Below are positions 52,988-62,450 of a DNA stretch of 64,000 nucleotides, one piece after another. The notes beneath the pieces were generated by a model. The model was not told the origin of the DNA. It saw only the letters and a program-made list of their open reading frames with translations, and searched no databases. The stretch lies in assembly GCF_007995095.1 (NCBI RefSeq), contig NZ_VOPY01000002.1, forward strand, positions 248,001-312,000, written 5' to 3'. Source of the DNA: Flavisphingopyxis soli (GTDB lineage: Bacteria; Pseudomonadota; Alphaproteobacteria; Sphingomonadales; Sphingomonadaceae). The translations under genes and the position numbers were made by a program. Every line of letters begins with the position of its first letter. Within the stretch, counting starts at the first letter, position 1.

Positions 52988-54507
52988 CCGCCGTCTCAAT
53001 GCCCGAAAGCGTGGCACCCGACGTCACCGCCCCGGCGTGGCGTACCCACGCGATGCTGCTCGGCGCGGCCACGCTCGCGCTGCTGGCGCTCTTCTGGCGC
53101 GATGCCGCGCATATGGCCTCGATCTGGTGGACGAGCTCGACCTTCAACCACTGTTTGCTGATCATCCCGATCCTCTATTGGCTGGTGCAGCAGCGTTGGC
53201 CCGTGCTGCGGACGATGACGCCGACGGTCTGGCTGGCGGGGCTGCTGCTCGTTGCCGCCGGCTCAATCGCCTGGCTGCTTGGCGAGGCGGGCGGGGTTTC
53301 GCTGGCGCGCCACCTCGGCCTTGTGCTGATGCTGCAGGGCGCGGTGGTCACGTTGCTTGGCAGGCAGGTGTCGCGCGCGCTGCTGTTTCCAATCGCCTAC
53401 GCGCTGTTCCTCGTGCCGTTCGGCGAGGAGTTCGTCCCCGCGCTGCAGACGCTGACCGCCAAGATGGCGATGGTGATGCTCGGCTGGGCGGGCATCCCGG
53501 CGCATATCGAGGGCGTTTTCATCACCACGCCGCACGGCTGGTTCCAGGTCGCCGAGGCGTGTTCGGGGGTCAAGTTCGTCATCGCGATGCTCGCGCTCGG
53601 CGCGCTCGCGGCGCACTTGCTGTTTCGCCGATGGGGACGCCGGATCGGGTTCATCGCACTGGCACTGGTCGTGCCGATCCTCGCCAATGGCGTGCGTGCC
53701 TTCGCGACGATCTGGTACGCCGAGCGTTACGGTGTCGAACATGCCGCAGGCTTCGATCACGTCATCTATGGCTGGGTCTTCTTTGCCGTGGTCATTGCGA
53801 TCGTCCTGGTCATCGGAACGCGTTTCGCCGACCGCGACGGGACCGAGCGCGTCGACGCCGTGCCCGCCGTGCCGGAACGTGGGGGAGGGGCCGCATGGCC
53901 TGCCGCGCTCGCGCTCGTCGTGATCGCGGCGCTGCCGCCCGCATGGCTCGCAATGTCGGCGGGACGTGCGCCCCAGTTGGCCGAGGCCTATGCCGCGCCC
54001 GCGGTGCCCGGCTGGCAATTAGTAGCATCCGCCGACGCGGTGCCGTGGCAGCCGCATTTTGCCGGTTCCGACAGCCTGCGTCGCTTCACCTATGCCGATC
54101 CACGCGGGCGCCGTGTCGACCTGATCGTCGCGGCCTTCGCGCGCCAGGCCGAAGGGCGAGAGATCGTCGGCTATGGCCGCGGCGCGCTCGACAGCGATCA
54201 CGACTGGGTGTGGAGCGGTCAGGAGCATGCGCTGGGCGACGTGACGGTCGCGCGACTGATCGCGCCGGGCGCGGTGCGCGAGGTCGCCAGCGTCTATCGC
54301 GTCGGCAGCGAGGTGCTGGCCGACCCGAAGCGCGTCAAGCTGGCGACGCTGGTGGCACGCCTGCTCGGCCGCGACCAGCGTTCGGCGGCGGTGATCGTCT
54401 CGGCAGTCGCTACGCCCCAGCAAGACGCCGCGCAGGCGATCCGCGATTTTCGCGCCGCCGCGGGGCCGTTTGCGGCGCTGGCTGACGCCGCGCTCGAAAC
54501 CCGCTAG
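52984..54507 (+). CDS. xrtA: Exosortase A fused to EpsI domain
   Basis: 507 residues. An integral membrane cysteine transpeptidase-like enzyme that cleaves the PEP-CTERM sorting signal. About eight membrane helices fill residues 25-280, with catalytic C193 (AEACSGVK), R238 (LANGVRAF) and H259 (GFDHVIYGW). From about 300 comes another membrane helix and then a soluble EpsI (DUF3485) domain to the end, here in one chain rather than as a separate gene. ATGA overlap with the glycosyltransferase gene; the amidotransferase is 10 nt downstream. No PEP-CTERM protein was found in the window. Confidence 0.95.
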   Translation: MTAVSMPESVAPDVTAPAWRTHAMLLGAATLALLALFWRDAAHMASIWWTSSTFNHCLLIIPILYWLVQQRWPVLRTMTPTVWLAGLLLVAAGSIAWLLGEAGGVSLARHLGLVLMLQGAVVTLLGRQVSRALLFPIAYALFLVPFGEEFVPALQTLTAKMAMVMLGWAGIPAHIEGVFITTPHGWFQVAEACSGVKFVIAMLALGALAAHLLFRRWGRRIGFIALALVVPILANGVRAFATIWYAERYGVEHAAGFDHVIYGWVFFAVVIAIVLVIGTRFADRDGTERVDAVPAVPERGGGAAWPAALALVVIAALPPAWLAMSAGRAPQLAEAYAAPAVPGWQLVASADAVPWQPHFAGSDSLRRFTYADPRGRRVDLIVAAFARQAEGREIVGYGRGALDSDHDWVWSGQEHALGDVTVARLIAPGAVREVASVYRVGSEVLADPKRVKLATLVARLLGRDQRSAAVIVSAVATPQQDAAQAIRDFRAAAGPFAALADAALETR

Positions 54508-54517
54508 AGGCGGGCCC

Positions 54518-56410
54518 ATGTGCGGCATTGCGGGCATCTTCCATCTCGAGACGGCCAAGCCGGTCGATCCCGTGCGGCTCGCGCGGATGGCAACGCGCAT
54601 GGCGCATCGCGGCCCCGATGGCGACGGCGTGTGGACCGCGCCCGGCGTCGGGCTGGCGCATGTTCGCCTGTCGGTGATCGACGTCGAGGGCAGCCCGCAG
54701 CCGATGGCGAGCGCCGACGGCTCGATCGTCATCAGCTACAATGGCGAGGTCTACAATTACCGCGCGCTGCGCGACGACCTGCGCGCGCTGGGCCACGAAT
54801 TCCGCACCGAGGGCGATACCGAGGTGATCATCGCGGCATGGCGGCAATGGGGCCCCGATTGCCTCGCCCGGCTCGACGGCATGTTCGCCTTTGCGATCTA
54901 TGACGCGGCGCTGCCCGGCCTGTTCCTCGCGCGCGACCGCATGGGGGTCAAACCGCTATATTATGTCGAACTGAGCGACGGCAGCGTCGCCTTTGCGTCC
55001 GAACTCAAGGGCCTGATGGCGCATCCGCTATTGCGCGCGCGGCCCGATCTCACCGCGATCGACGATTATCTCGCCTTCGGTTACGTCCCCGACGACACGT
55101 GCATCGTCGCTGGGGTGAAGAAGCTTCCGGCGGGGCATTTCCTCCTGCTCCGTCGCGGCCGACCGCTGCCTTCACCGCGCCAATATTGGGATGTCGATTT
55201 TTCCAACCGGACCGATGCCAGCCTCGCCGATTGCGAGGAGGAGCTGGTCGACCTGATGCGCGCCGCGGTGAAATCCCGGATGGTCTCCGACGTCCCGCTC
55301 GGCGCGTTCCTGTCGGGCGGTGTCGATTCATCGGCGGTCGTCGCGCTGATGGCCGAGGCCAGCCCGCGCGCGGTCGAAACCTGCACGATCGGCTTTGCCA
55401 GCAAGTCGCTCGACGAAAGCGATTATGCGCAGCAAATCGCGACGCGCTACGCGACCAACCACCGCCAGCGCGTTGTCGCTGCCGACGATTTCAGCCTGGT
55501 AACGCGTGTCGCCGACCATTTCGACGAGCCGTTCGCCGACGCCAGCGCGCTGCCGATGCTGCGGCTGAGCGAGCTGGCGCGCGAGCGTGTCACCGTCGCG
55601 CTGTCGGGCGACGGTGCCGACGAGGCGTTTGCGGGCTATCGCCGGCTTGTTTTCCATGCCCATGAGGAACGCGTCCGCGCGATGATCCCCGCGCCGCTGC
55701 GCCGCCATCTCGGCCCGATATCGCGTGCCTGGCCCAAGGCCGACTGGGCGCCGCGCCCGCTCCGCGCCAAGGCGACGCTGACGGGCCTGTCGATGTCGGG
55801 TGAGGAGGCCTATGCCGGGTCGGTCGGCGTCACTGGGCCCGCAGCGCGCGGCGCGCTGTTCAACGATGCGGCACGGCGCGCTCTGGGCGGTCATGTCGCC
55901 GAGGAACGCTATTGGCGCGCGATGCGCGATGCGCCCGCGCGCGACGGGCTCGACGCCGCGCAATATGCCGACATCAAGATCTGGCTGCCAGGCGACATCC
56001 TGACCAAGGTCGACCGGATGAGCATGGCCGCCAGCCTCGAGGCGCGCGAGCCGCTGCTCGACCATCGCCTCGTCGAATTTGCCGCGCGGCTGCCGGGCAA
56101 AATGCGCGTGCGTGGCGGGCAGGGCAAATACATCATGAAAAAGGCGCTCGAACGCTATCTGCCCAAGGACATCCTCTATCGCCCGAAAATGGGCTTCGTC
56201 ACGCCGATCTCCGACTGGTTTCGCGGCCCGCTGGCGGAAGAGGCCGAACAACTGGCGAGCAATTCGGCGCTGGCGCGGAGCGACTGGTTCGACGTCCACG
56301 AGATCGCCCGCGTCGTCGCCGCGCACCGCAGCGGCCTCAGCGACCACGGGCGGCTGATCTGGCAGCTCGTCATGCTCGACAAGGCGCTGGTGCGCCTGTT
56401 CGGAATCTAG
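54518..56410 (+). CDS. Asparagine synthase-like amidotransferase, XrtA system
   Basis: 630 residues from the ATG at 54518 (AGAGG upstream). The N-terminal Ntn glutaminase begins MCGIAGIF with Cys2 as nucleophile; the synthetase domain has the P-loop-like LSGGVDSSAVVA near 265. Such class II amidotransferases transfer ammonia to a carboxyl adenylate. In XrtA loci it probably amidates a uronic acid or acyl group of the polymer rather than aspartate. Last gene of the long operon; a hairpin follows. Confidence 0.93.
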   Translation: MCGIAGIFHLETAKPVDPVRLARMATRMAHRGPDGDGVWTAPGVGLAHVRLSVIDVEGSPQPMASADGSIVISYNGEVYNYRALRDDLRALGHEFRTEGDTEVIIAAWRQWGPDCLARLDGMFAFAIYDAALPGLFLARDRMGVKPLYYVELSDGSVAFASELKGLMAHPLLRARPDLTAIDDYLAFGYVPDDTCIVAGVKKLPAGHFLLLRRGRPLPSPRQYWDVDFSNRTDASLADCEEELVDLMRAAVKSRMVSDVPLGAFLSGGVDSSAVVALMAEASPRAVETCTIGFASKSLDESDYAQQIATRYATNHRQRVVAADDFSLVTRVADHFDEPFADASALPMLRLSELARERVTVALSGDGADEAFAGYRRLVFHAHEERVRAMIPAPLRRHLGPISRAWPKADWAPRPLRAKATLTGLSMSGEEAYAGSVGVTGPAARGALFNDAARRALGGHVAEERYWRAMRDAPARDGLDAAQYADIKIWLPGDILTKVDRMSMAASLEAREPLLDHRLVEFAARLPGKMRVRGGQGKYIMKKALERYLPKDILYRPKMGFVTPISDWFRGPLAEEAEQLASNSALARSDWFDVHEIARVVAAHRSGLSDHGRLIWQLVMLDKALVRLFGI

Positions 56411-56416
56411 CTTTGG

Positions 56417-56440
56417 CCCTCGCCCCTTCAGGGGAGAGGG
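56417..56440. terminator. Hairpin at the end of the XrtA locus
   Basis: Stem of CCCTC/GAGGG plus CCCC/GGGG with a single-base mismatch, loop TTCA. It lies between the convergent amidotransferase and truA, with no T-tract of note, so probably a weak bidirectional terminator. Confidence 0.55.
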
Positions 56441-56441
56441 T

Positions 56442-57182
56442 TCAGGGGTAATCCGCACCCACAAAATACAGTCCATCGGGCGGGGCGTTGAGGCCGAGCT
56501 GGGTGCGGTCGCGCGCTTCGAGGATATTGCGCATGTCGTCTGGGGTCCACTTGCTCTGGCCGACCAGCGCGAGGCAGCCGACCATTGATCGGACCTGGTG
56601 GTGGAGGAAGCTACGCGCTTCGGCGAACACCGCGATCCGGTCGCCATCGCGGATGACATCGAGCCGGTCGAGCGTGCGCAACGGACTTTGCGCCTGGCAA
56701 TGCGCCGAGCGGAAGGTGGTAAAATCGTGATGGCCGACGAGGCAGTCGGCTGCGGCCTGCATCGCGACTTCGTCGAGCGCGGGCACGACGCGCCACGCCA
56801 GCCCATGCTGCCAGGTCAGCGGCGCACGACGATTGATGATGTCATAGCGATAGCGCCGCCCGAGGCACGAAAAGCGCGCGTGCCAGTCGTCGGCGACGAT
56901 CTCGCAGGCGATGATCGCGACGGGGGCAGGGCGCAGGTGCGCGTTGATCGCCTCGCCAAGGCGGAACGGCGCGAGGCGCGTGTCGATATCGCAGTGCGCG
57001 CGCATCGCGGTCGCGTGGACGCCCGCGTCGGTTCGGCCCGCCGCGTGGATGCGGACCTCTTCGCCGACGACGCGCGTGATCGCCTCTTCGATTGCCTGCT
57101 GGACGCTCGGGCCGTTGGTCTGCCGCTGCCAGCCGAAGAACGGGCGGCCGTCATATTCGATGGTCAGCGCGAACCGCGGCAT
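56442..57182 (-). CDS. truA: tRNA pseudouridine(38-40) synthase
   Basis: 246 residues. Isomerises uridines 38-40 in the anticodon arm of many tRNAs. The catalytic Asp is D52 in [10 protein letters not shown]; the start [16 protein letters not shown] and [11 protein letters not shown] are family signatures. Downstream partner of fmt (3 nt apart), both leftward. Confidence 0.97.
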   Translation of the reverse strand: MPRFALTIEYDGRPFFGWQRQTNGPSVQQAIEEAITRVVGEEVRIHAAGRTDAGVHATAMRAHCDIDTRLAPFRLGEAINAHLRPAPVAIIACEIVADDWHARFSCLGRRYRYDIINRRAPLTWQHGLAWRVVPALDEVAMQAAADCLVGHHDFTTFRSAHCQAQSPLRTLDRLDVIRDGDRIAVFAEARSFLHHQVRSMVGCLALVGQSKWTPDDMRNILEARDRTQLGLNAPPDGLYFVGADYP

Positions 57183-57185
57183 CGA

Positions 57186-58100
57186 TCAGCCTAGTCGCGT
57201 GCCGGAAGGCAGGTCGAACCCGCGCAGGAAGGCGTCGATCGGCATGCGCGGACGCCCGGCGCGCTGGATACTGGTCGGGCGAAATATGCCGCAGCCGGTC
57301 GCGATGCCGAGCCGTTCGTCGATCACCGTTCCGGGCGCGGCCGTGCTCGCCTCGCAATCCTCGGCTTCGGCGGCATGGACGCGCAGGCGTTCGCCTTCGT
57401 GGATGAACCACGCGCCGGGCGCCGGATTGAACGCGTGGACCATGCGGACGAGCTCGGCGGCGTGGAAGGCGAAATCGAGCCGCGCCTCGTCCTTGGTGAT
57501 CTTGGCGGCATAGGTCGTGCCCTCGATCGGTTGCGGCACGGGCGGGAAGGCATCGATATCGGCAAGGACGCGGACCATCGCATTGGCGCCGATATTGGCG
57601 ATCTCGGCGGTCAGATCGCCCGCGGTCTTGGCCAGCACCGGGGTGCGCTCGATCAGGCGGATCGCGCCGGTGTCGAGGCCTTCGTCCATCTGCATGATCG
57701 TCACGCCGGTCTCGGCATCGGCGGCAAGGATTGCGCGCTGAACCGGCGCTGCCCCGCGCCAGCGCGGCAGGATCGAGCCGTGGACGTTGAGGCAGCCGTA
57801 GATCGGCGCTTCGAGGATAGCGGGCGGCAGGATCAGGCCATAAGCGGCGACGACCGCGACATCGAGGTCGAGCGCGGCGAATTCGGCCTGCGCCGCCGAC
57901 GATCGCAGCGAGTTCGGCGTGCGGACCGCGATGCCCAGTTCCTCGGCGCGCCTTTGGACCGGCGAGGGGGTCAGCTTCTTGCCGCGATTGGCCGGGCGCG
58001 GCGGCTGGCTATAGGCCGCGACGACGTCGTGCCCCGCCGCGACGAGCGCATCGAGGCTCGGTACGGCAAATTCGGGGGTTCCCATGAAGGCGATACGCAT
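57186..58100 (-). CDS. fmt: Methionyl-tRNA formyltransferase
   Basis: 304 residues. Adds the formyl group to initiator Met-tRNA. Catalytic N105 and H107 ([16 protein letters not shown]) and D143 (EGLDTG) are present, with the C-terminal OB-like domain. Divergent from recR; def, which removes the same formyl group, lies beyond recR, so fmt and def are near neighbours on opposite strands. Confidence 0.98.
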   Translation of the reverse strand: MRIAFMGTPEFAVPSLDALVAAGHDVVAAYSQPPRPANRGKKLTPSPVQRRAEELGIAVRTPNSLRSSAAQAEFAALDLDVAVVAAYGLILPPAILEAPIYGCLNVHGSILPRWRGAAPVQRAILAADAETGVTIMQMDEGLDTGAIRLIERTPVLAKTAGDLTAEIANIGANAMVRVLADIDAFPPVPQPIEGTTYAAKITKDEARLDFAFHAAELVRMVHAFNPAPGAWFIHEGERLRVHAAEAEDCEASTAAPGTVIDERLGIATGCGIFRPTSIQRAGRPRMPIDAFLRGFDLPSGTRLG

Positions 58101-58153
58101 GGCGCCGCTTCAACCGCTTGTCGCCTTCTGGCGCAACCCCTAAGTCGTCAGTC

Positions 58154-58750
58154 ATGGCCTCGAAGGAAATCGAAACGCTGACGCAAGCGCTCGCGCGGCT
58201 CCCCGGGCTCGGCCCGCGATCGGCGCGGCGCGCGGTGCTCCACCTCGTCAAGAAACGCGAAACCGTGCTCGTGCCCCTGCTCGCCGCGCTGGAGAGCGTC
58301 AGCGACAGCCTCGTCACCTGCACCAACTGCGGCAATGTCGATACGGTGAACCCGTGCGGCATCTGCGCCGATCCGCGCCGCGACGACCGCGCCTTGTGCG
58401 TCGTCGAGGACGTCGCCGACCTGTGGGCGCTCGACCGCTCGCGGTTGTTTCCCGGGCGCTACCACGTGCTCGGCGGGCGCCTGTCGGCACTCGAAGGCGT
58501 CCGGCCCGAGGATCTGACGATCGACAGCCTGGTCGCGCGCGTTGCCGGCGGCGGCGTTGACGAGGTCGTGCTGGCGATGAACGCGACGCTCGAAGGCCAG
58601 ACCACCGCGCATTTCATCGCCGAACGGCTCGAAGAGCATCCCGTTCGCGTCACCCGCCTCGCGCACGGGCTGCCGGTCGGCGGCGAACTCGATTATCTCG
58701 ATGAAGGCACGCTGGCGCAGGCGCTACGGGCACGACGCCCCGTTTCATGA
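58154..58750 (+). CDS. recR: Recombination protein RecR
   Basis: 198 residues from the ATG at 58154. RecR with RecO/RecF loads RecA on gaps. Helix-hairpin-helix [11 protein letters not shown] near 16-26, zinc finger C56-C59-C68-C71, then a Toprim domain ([13 protein letters not shown]) and a C-terminal Walker-B-like end. DnaX/ybaB usually precede recR, but not here. Confidence 0.97.
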   Translation: MASKEIETLTQALARLPGLGPRSARRAVLHLVKKRETVLVPLLAALESVSDSLVTCTNCGNVDTVNPCGICADPRRDDRALCVVEDVADLWALDRSRLFPGRYHVLGGRLSALEGVRPEDLTIDSLVARVAGGGVDEVVLAMNATLEGQTTAHFIAERLEEHPVRVTRLAHGLPVGGELDYLDEGTLAQALRARRPVS

Positions 58751-58797
58751 CGCTCGCCAAGGTTGAAAACGCCTGCCAGCCCGCCTAAATCGCGGCC

Positions 58798-59331
58798 ATG
58801 GCCATACGCGAAATCATAGAGGTGCCCGACGCTCGGCTGCGCACCATTTCCAAGCCCGTCGAAGTGTTCGATGCGGACTTGAAGACGCTCACCGACGACA
58901 TGCTCGAAACGATGTACGACGCGATCGGTATCGGCCTTGCCGCGATCCAGGTCGGCGTGCCGCAGCGCATCCTCGTCATCGACCTGCAGGAACCCGATCC
59001 CGAGGACGAAGAGGGCAAGCGCGTCATTCGCGATCCGCAAATCTTCATTAACCCGGTCTTTTCCGAGCAATCGGAAGAGCATACGCTCTACAATGAAGGC
59101 TGCCTCTCGGTTCCCGAACAATATGCCGAGGTGTCGCGCCCGGCCGAGGTCACGGTCGATTGGCACGATCTCGACGGCACGCCGCACAAGGAGCGTATGA
59201 CCGGCTTCATGGCGACGGTGATCCAGCACGAGATGGACCATCTCGAAGGGATTCTCTTCATCGACCATCTCAGCCGGCTCAAGCGCGACATGGTGCTCAA
59301 GAAGCTGACCAAGCTGCGCAAGGCCGCCTGA
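58798..59331 (+). CDS. def: Peptide deformylase
   Basis: 177 residues. Metal-dependent removal of the N-formyl group from nascent proteins. All three motifs are intact: GIGLAAIQVG (44-53), EGCLSVP (100-106, metal ligand C102) and HEMDH (144-148). An acidic insert PDPEDEEGK near 67-74 is common in alphaproteobacterial enzymes. Follows recR by 47 bp. Confidence 0.98.
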   Translation: MAIREIIEVPDARLRTISKPVEVFDADLKTLTDDMLETMYDAIGIGLAAIQVGVPQRILVIDLQEPDPEDEEGKRVIRDPQIFINPVFSEQSEEHTLYNEGCLSVPEQYAEVSRPAEVTVDWHDLDGTPHKERMTGFMATVIQHEMDHLEGILFIDHLSRLKRDMVLKKLTKLRKAA

Positions 59332-59361
59332 CGGCGCTAACCGCCGAGCGTTCGCGCTGCG

Positions 59362-59748
59362 TCAGAGCGCGGCGATGACCTTTTTCATCTTGTCGTGCAC
59401 CGCTTGCGCCACCGGCTCGAGATCGGCGTTCTCGACCGCCTGCATCGATGCCTTCGGATCGACTGCGGCGACCTCGATCCCTGCGTCGGTGCGCTGGACG
59501 ATGACGTTGCATGGCAACATCGTGCCGATCTTGTCCTCGGCCTCGAGCGCCTGGTGGGCAAGGCCCGGATTGCACGCGCCGAGGATGCGATAGTCGCGAA
59601 AATCGACGTCGAGCTTCTGTTTCATCGTTGCGCGAAGATCGATGTCGGTCAGCACGCCGAAGCCTTCGTCCTTCAGCGCGGCGGTAACCGCGGCAATGAC
59701 GTCGTCGAAGGATTTGTCGGTAATGGTCTTGGCGAAATAATAGCTCAT
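59362..59748 (-). CDS. DUF302 family protein
   Basis: 128 residues from the ATG at 59748 (AGGAA upstream). DUF302 domains are small alpha/beta proteins; the sequence TDIDLRATMKQKLDVDFRDYRILGACNPGLAHQAL and MLPCNVIVQ is family-typical. Their role is unknown, although they often occur with redox or metal-stress genes. It follows the copper-binding protein gene by 32 bp on the same strand, so a joint metal/thiol-stress role is inferred. Confidence 0.85.
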   Translation of the reverse strand: MSYYFAKTITDKSFDDVIAAVTAALKDEGFGVLTDIDLRATMKQKLDVDFRDYRILGACNPGLAHQALEAEDKIGTMLPCNVIVQRTDAGIEVAAVDPKASMQAVENADLEPVAQAVHDKMKKVIAAL

Positions 59749-59780
59749 GTCATGTTCCTGTTCGGGGTAAGCGCGGGGTT

Positions 59781-60191
59781 TCAGGCCTTGGCGACCGCAT
59801 CGTCGTGCATCATTTCCATCGCTTTCTTGCAGTCCTCGGCGCATTCGCGGCACATCTTCGCGCAACGACGGCAATGGTCGGTATCGTGCTTGTCGCATTC
59901 GGCGGCGCACGCTTCGCACGCCTTGACGCAGACCGCGAGCATCGCGCGGATGACCGAGACATTGCCACCGGTCCGACGTGACGCGACGCGATAGGTCGCT
60001 TCGCAAATGTCCGAACAGTCCGAACAGCTGCGGATGCATTGCGCCATGTCGCCGTCCTCGGCCGAACAGGCATCGGCGCAGCTGTTGCAGATCGCCGCGC
60101 AATACATCGCGTGCTTAACAGCCTTGCCGAGCTTCGGGTCTTCGTCGCCGTGAACCTGCGGGTGTTCGGAAATCATTTTTTCGATCGACAT
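59781..60191 (-). CDS. Four-helix-bundle copper-binding protein (DUF326/Csp-like), Cys-rich
   Basis: 136 residues with 17 cysteines arranged as C-x2/3-C pairs along amphipathic helices (MYCAAICNSCADAC ... CRRCAKMCRECAEDC). This is the pattern of copper storage proteins, which hold many Cu(I) ions inside a four-helix bundle. No twin-arginine or Sec signal is visible, so it should be cytosolic, like Csp3. It heads the operon with DUF302. No copper ATPase or CueR-type regulator is adjacent. Confidence 0.9.
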   Translation of the reverse strand: MSIEKMISEHPQVHGDEDPKLGKAVKHAMYCAAICNSCADACSAEDGDMAQCIRSCSDCSDICEATYRVASRRTGGNVSVIRAMLAVCVKACEACAAECDKHDTDHCRRCAKMCRECAEDCKKAMEMMHDDAVAKA

Positions 60192-60320
60192 GACGCGCTC
60201 CTGTGATGGGCCTGTGACGGGTTGGTTTTGCCCTATCAGCGTTCGAAGGGGCGTTCGCGTTCCATCGCTGCCTCAGAAAGCCCTTTCCTACGATCGCCCG
60301 TTCCGGCTATGTTCCGGAGC

Positions 60321-61676
60321 ATGGATAGCATTGTCATTATCGTCGCCCTGATCGCGCTCGCGCTTGGAGCCGTCATCGGCTGGCTGCTCGGCAATCGCGC
60401 CGCGGCGGCGGGCAAGCAGACTGCCGACTTGCTCCGCCTTCAGCTCGACGGCGTGGCGGCAGAGCGCGATGCGGCGCGTGCAGCGGCCGAGACCAGCCGC
60501 GCCGAGGCGGGGCAGGCGAAGGAACAGCTCGCCGCGCTCGCCGCCGACGCGCGCAACCACGAAAAGCAGATCGCGACGCTGATGGAGGCCAAGGAGGCAT
60601 TGAGCGCGCAGTTCAGCGAGATCGGCTCGAAGATCCTGGGCGAGGCGCAAAAGGCGTTTCTCGAGCGCGCCGACCAGCGCTTCGAACAGGCCAATGAAAA
60701 GGGCGGCGAGCGCCTGTCGAAGCTGCTCGAACCGGTCAACCAGCGGCTCAAATCCTATGAGGACCAGGTTCGGAAGGTCGAAAGCGAGCGGACCGAGGCC
60801 TACGGGTCATTGAAATCGCTCATCGGCGAAATGAAGCAGGGTCAGGAGCGCGTCTCGACCGAGGCCGCGCGGCTGGTCAATTCGCTGCGCAACGCACCCA
60901 AGGCGCGCGGGCGCTGGGGCGAGCAGCAGTTGAAGAACGTGCTCGAAAGCTGTGGTTTAAGCGAACATGTCGACTTCGTCACCGAATCGAGCGTCGAGAC
61001 CGAGGAAGGGCGCCTGCGTCCCGACGCGATCGTCCGCATTCCCGGCGGCAAGTCGCTGGTGATCGATGCCAAGGTGTCGTTGAACGCCTATCAGGACGCG
61101 TTCGAGGCCGACGACGATATCGGCAAGCGCGCGGCACTCAGCGCGCACTGTGCGTCGATGAAGGCGCACGTCAACGCGCTTGGTAACAAGAGCTACCAGA
61201 GCCAGTTCGACGACGCGCCCGACTATGTCATCATGTTCGTCCCCGGCGAGCATTTCCTCTCGGCGGCGCTCGAACACGACCCGCAATTGTGGGATTTCGC
61301 CTTCGACAAGAAGGTGCTGCTCGCCACCCCGACCAACCTCGTCGCGATCGCGCGTACGGTGTCGAGCGTCTGGCGACAGGAAGGCCTCGCGCGCGAGGCG
61401 CAACTGATCGGTCAGCTCGGCAAGGAAATGTACGACCGGCTGGCAACCGCCGCCGAGCATCTCAAGCGCATGGGGTCGGGCCTCAGCAGCGCGGTCGGCA
61501 ACTACAACAAGTTCGTCGGCAGTTTCGAACGCAACGTCCTGTCGACCGGGCGGCGCTTCAAGGAACTCAACGTCGATACCGGCAAGCGCGAGCTTGAAGA
61601 AATTTCGGAGCTCGACGCCCTGCCGCGTTATGGCGATGCGATAGCCGAACCGGGCGTCGATGCGGCGGCCAAATAA
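60321..61676 (+). CDS. rmuC: DNA recombination protein RmuC
   Basis: 451 residues from the ATG at 60321; ATG 60309 (four codons longer) is also possible, as no clear ribosome-binding site decides. An N-terminal membrane helix (3-24) is followed by a coiled coil (about 40-180) and the RmuC nuclease-like domain (GRWGEQQLKNVLESCGL ... DAIVRIPGGKSLVIDAK, with catalytic-type Asp/Lys). RmuC limits inversions at short inverted repeats. Divergent from the copper-binding gene. Confidence 0.95.
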   Translation: MDSIVIIVALIALALGAVIGWLLGNRAAAAGKQTADLLRLQLDGVAAERDAARAAAETSRAEAGQAKEQLAALAADARNHEKQIATLMEAKEALSAQFSEIGSKILGEAQKAFLERADQRFEQANEKGGERLSKLLEPVNQRLKSYEDQVRKVESERTEAYGSLKSLIGEMKQGQERVSTEAARLVNSLRNAPKARGRWGEQQLKNVLESCGLSEHVDFVTESSVETEEGRLRPDAIVRIPGGKSLVIDAKVSLNAYQDAFEADDDIGKRAALSAHCASMKAHVNALGNKSYQSQFDDAPDYVIMFVPGEHFLSAALEHDPQLWDFAFDKKVLLATPTNLVAIARTVSSVWRQEGLAREAQLIGQLGKEMYDRLATAAEHLKRMGSGLSSAVGNYNKFVGSFERNVLSTGRRFKELNVDTGKRELEEISELDALPRYGDAIAEPGVDAAAK

Positions 61677-61710
61677 TGGCGGCTGCGGTGCAAACAAAGG
61701 TCACACTTTT

Positions 61711-62370
61711 ATGCTGAACCCTGCGACGCGCGTGACCCTGTGCACGATGCTGGTGCTCGGCGCATGTCAGGCCGCGCCCGGCGATCAACCCGCCAACCAG
61801 GCGGTGAGCGTCGCGTCGAACGAGGGGGCGACCGGAAATTCCGCGGCACCGTCCAATGCGACCGATCGCGTCGCCGATGCGGCCGTCGGCGAACGCGGCG
61901 ACGCAGCGACGGAAACGTTCGCGCCTTGGCAGTCGACTGCGATCCTGACCGCGAACGGGCTCTCGGCCGCACAGGCCGTCAGGGGGAAGCGAACTCCCAT
62001 AGAATTTGGCGCGGCGCGCGCTGTCGCCGAAGCCGCGCTCGTCAGCGGCGCCGACGTCGCGGCGGTCGATCGCGGGACGATGGACGAATGCGGCGCGGGG
62101 CCGATCGACTTTACACGCTACGCCGGCGGGCTGGTGCTCCTCTACCAGGACGGCAAGTTCCTCGGCTGGTCGCTCGGCCAAAGCGATGGGCCGCGCTGGA
62201 CGACGAGCGATGGCGCGCTCGGTATCGGGACCGTCCGCTCCTCGCTCGGCGATGCGCGGGTATTCGAGAGCACGCTCGGCGAGGAATTCAGCGCCGGCGG
62301 CATTTCGGGCCTGATCGACAAGGGCCGTGTCTCCGACCTATGGGCCGGATTGAGCTGCAACTTTCGATGA
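61711..62370 (+). CDS. Lipoprotein of unknown function
   Basis: 219 residues from the ATG at 61711. A lipobox LGAC (Cys about 19) is followed by a low-complexity Asn/Ala/Ser spacer (about 22-60), then a compact domain (LTANGLSAAQAVRG ... TMDECGAGPIDFTRYAGGLVLLYQDGKFLGWSL). The folded part has two cysteines that could bridge. I do not recognise the family. It lies 34 bp after rmuC and 80 bp before another lipoprotein. Confidence 0.8.
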   Translation: MLNPATRVTLCTMLVLGACQAAPGDQPANQAVSVASNEGATGNSAAPSNATDRVADAAVGERGDAATETFAPWQSTAILTANGLSAAQAVRGKRTPIEFGAARAVAEAALVSGADVAAVDRGTMDECGAGPIDFTRYAGGLVLLYQDGKFLGWSLGQSDGPRWTTSDGALGIGTVRSSLGDARVFESTLGEEFSAGGISGLIDKGRVSDLWAGLSCNFR

Positions 62371-62450
62371 TGCGCACGACGAACTGTATCGAGCGCCCGC
62401 GAATCTGCTAGGACTGCGATGGCGTACGCGATGAAAGGTCCCCATTTTCG

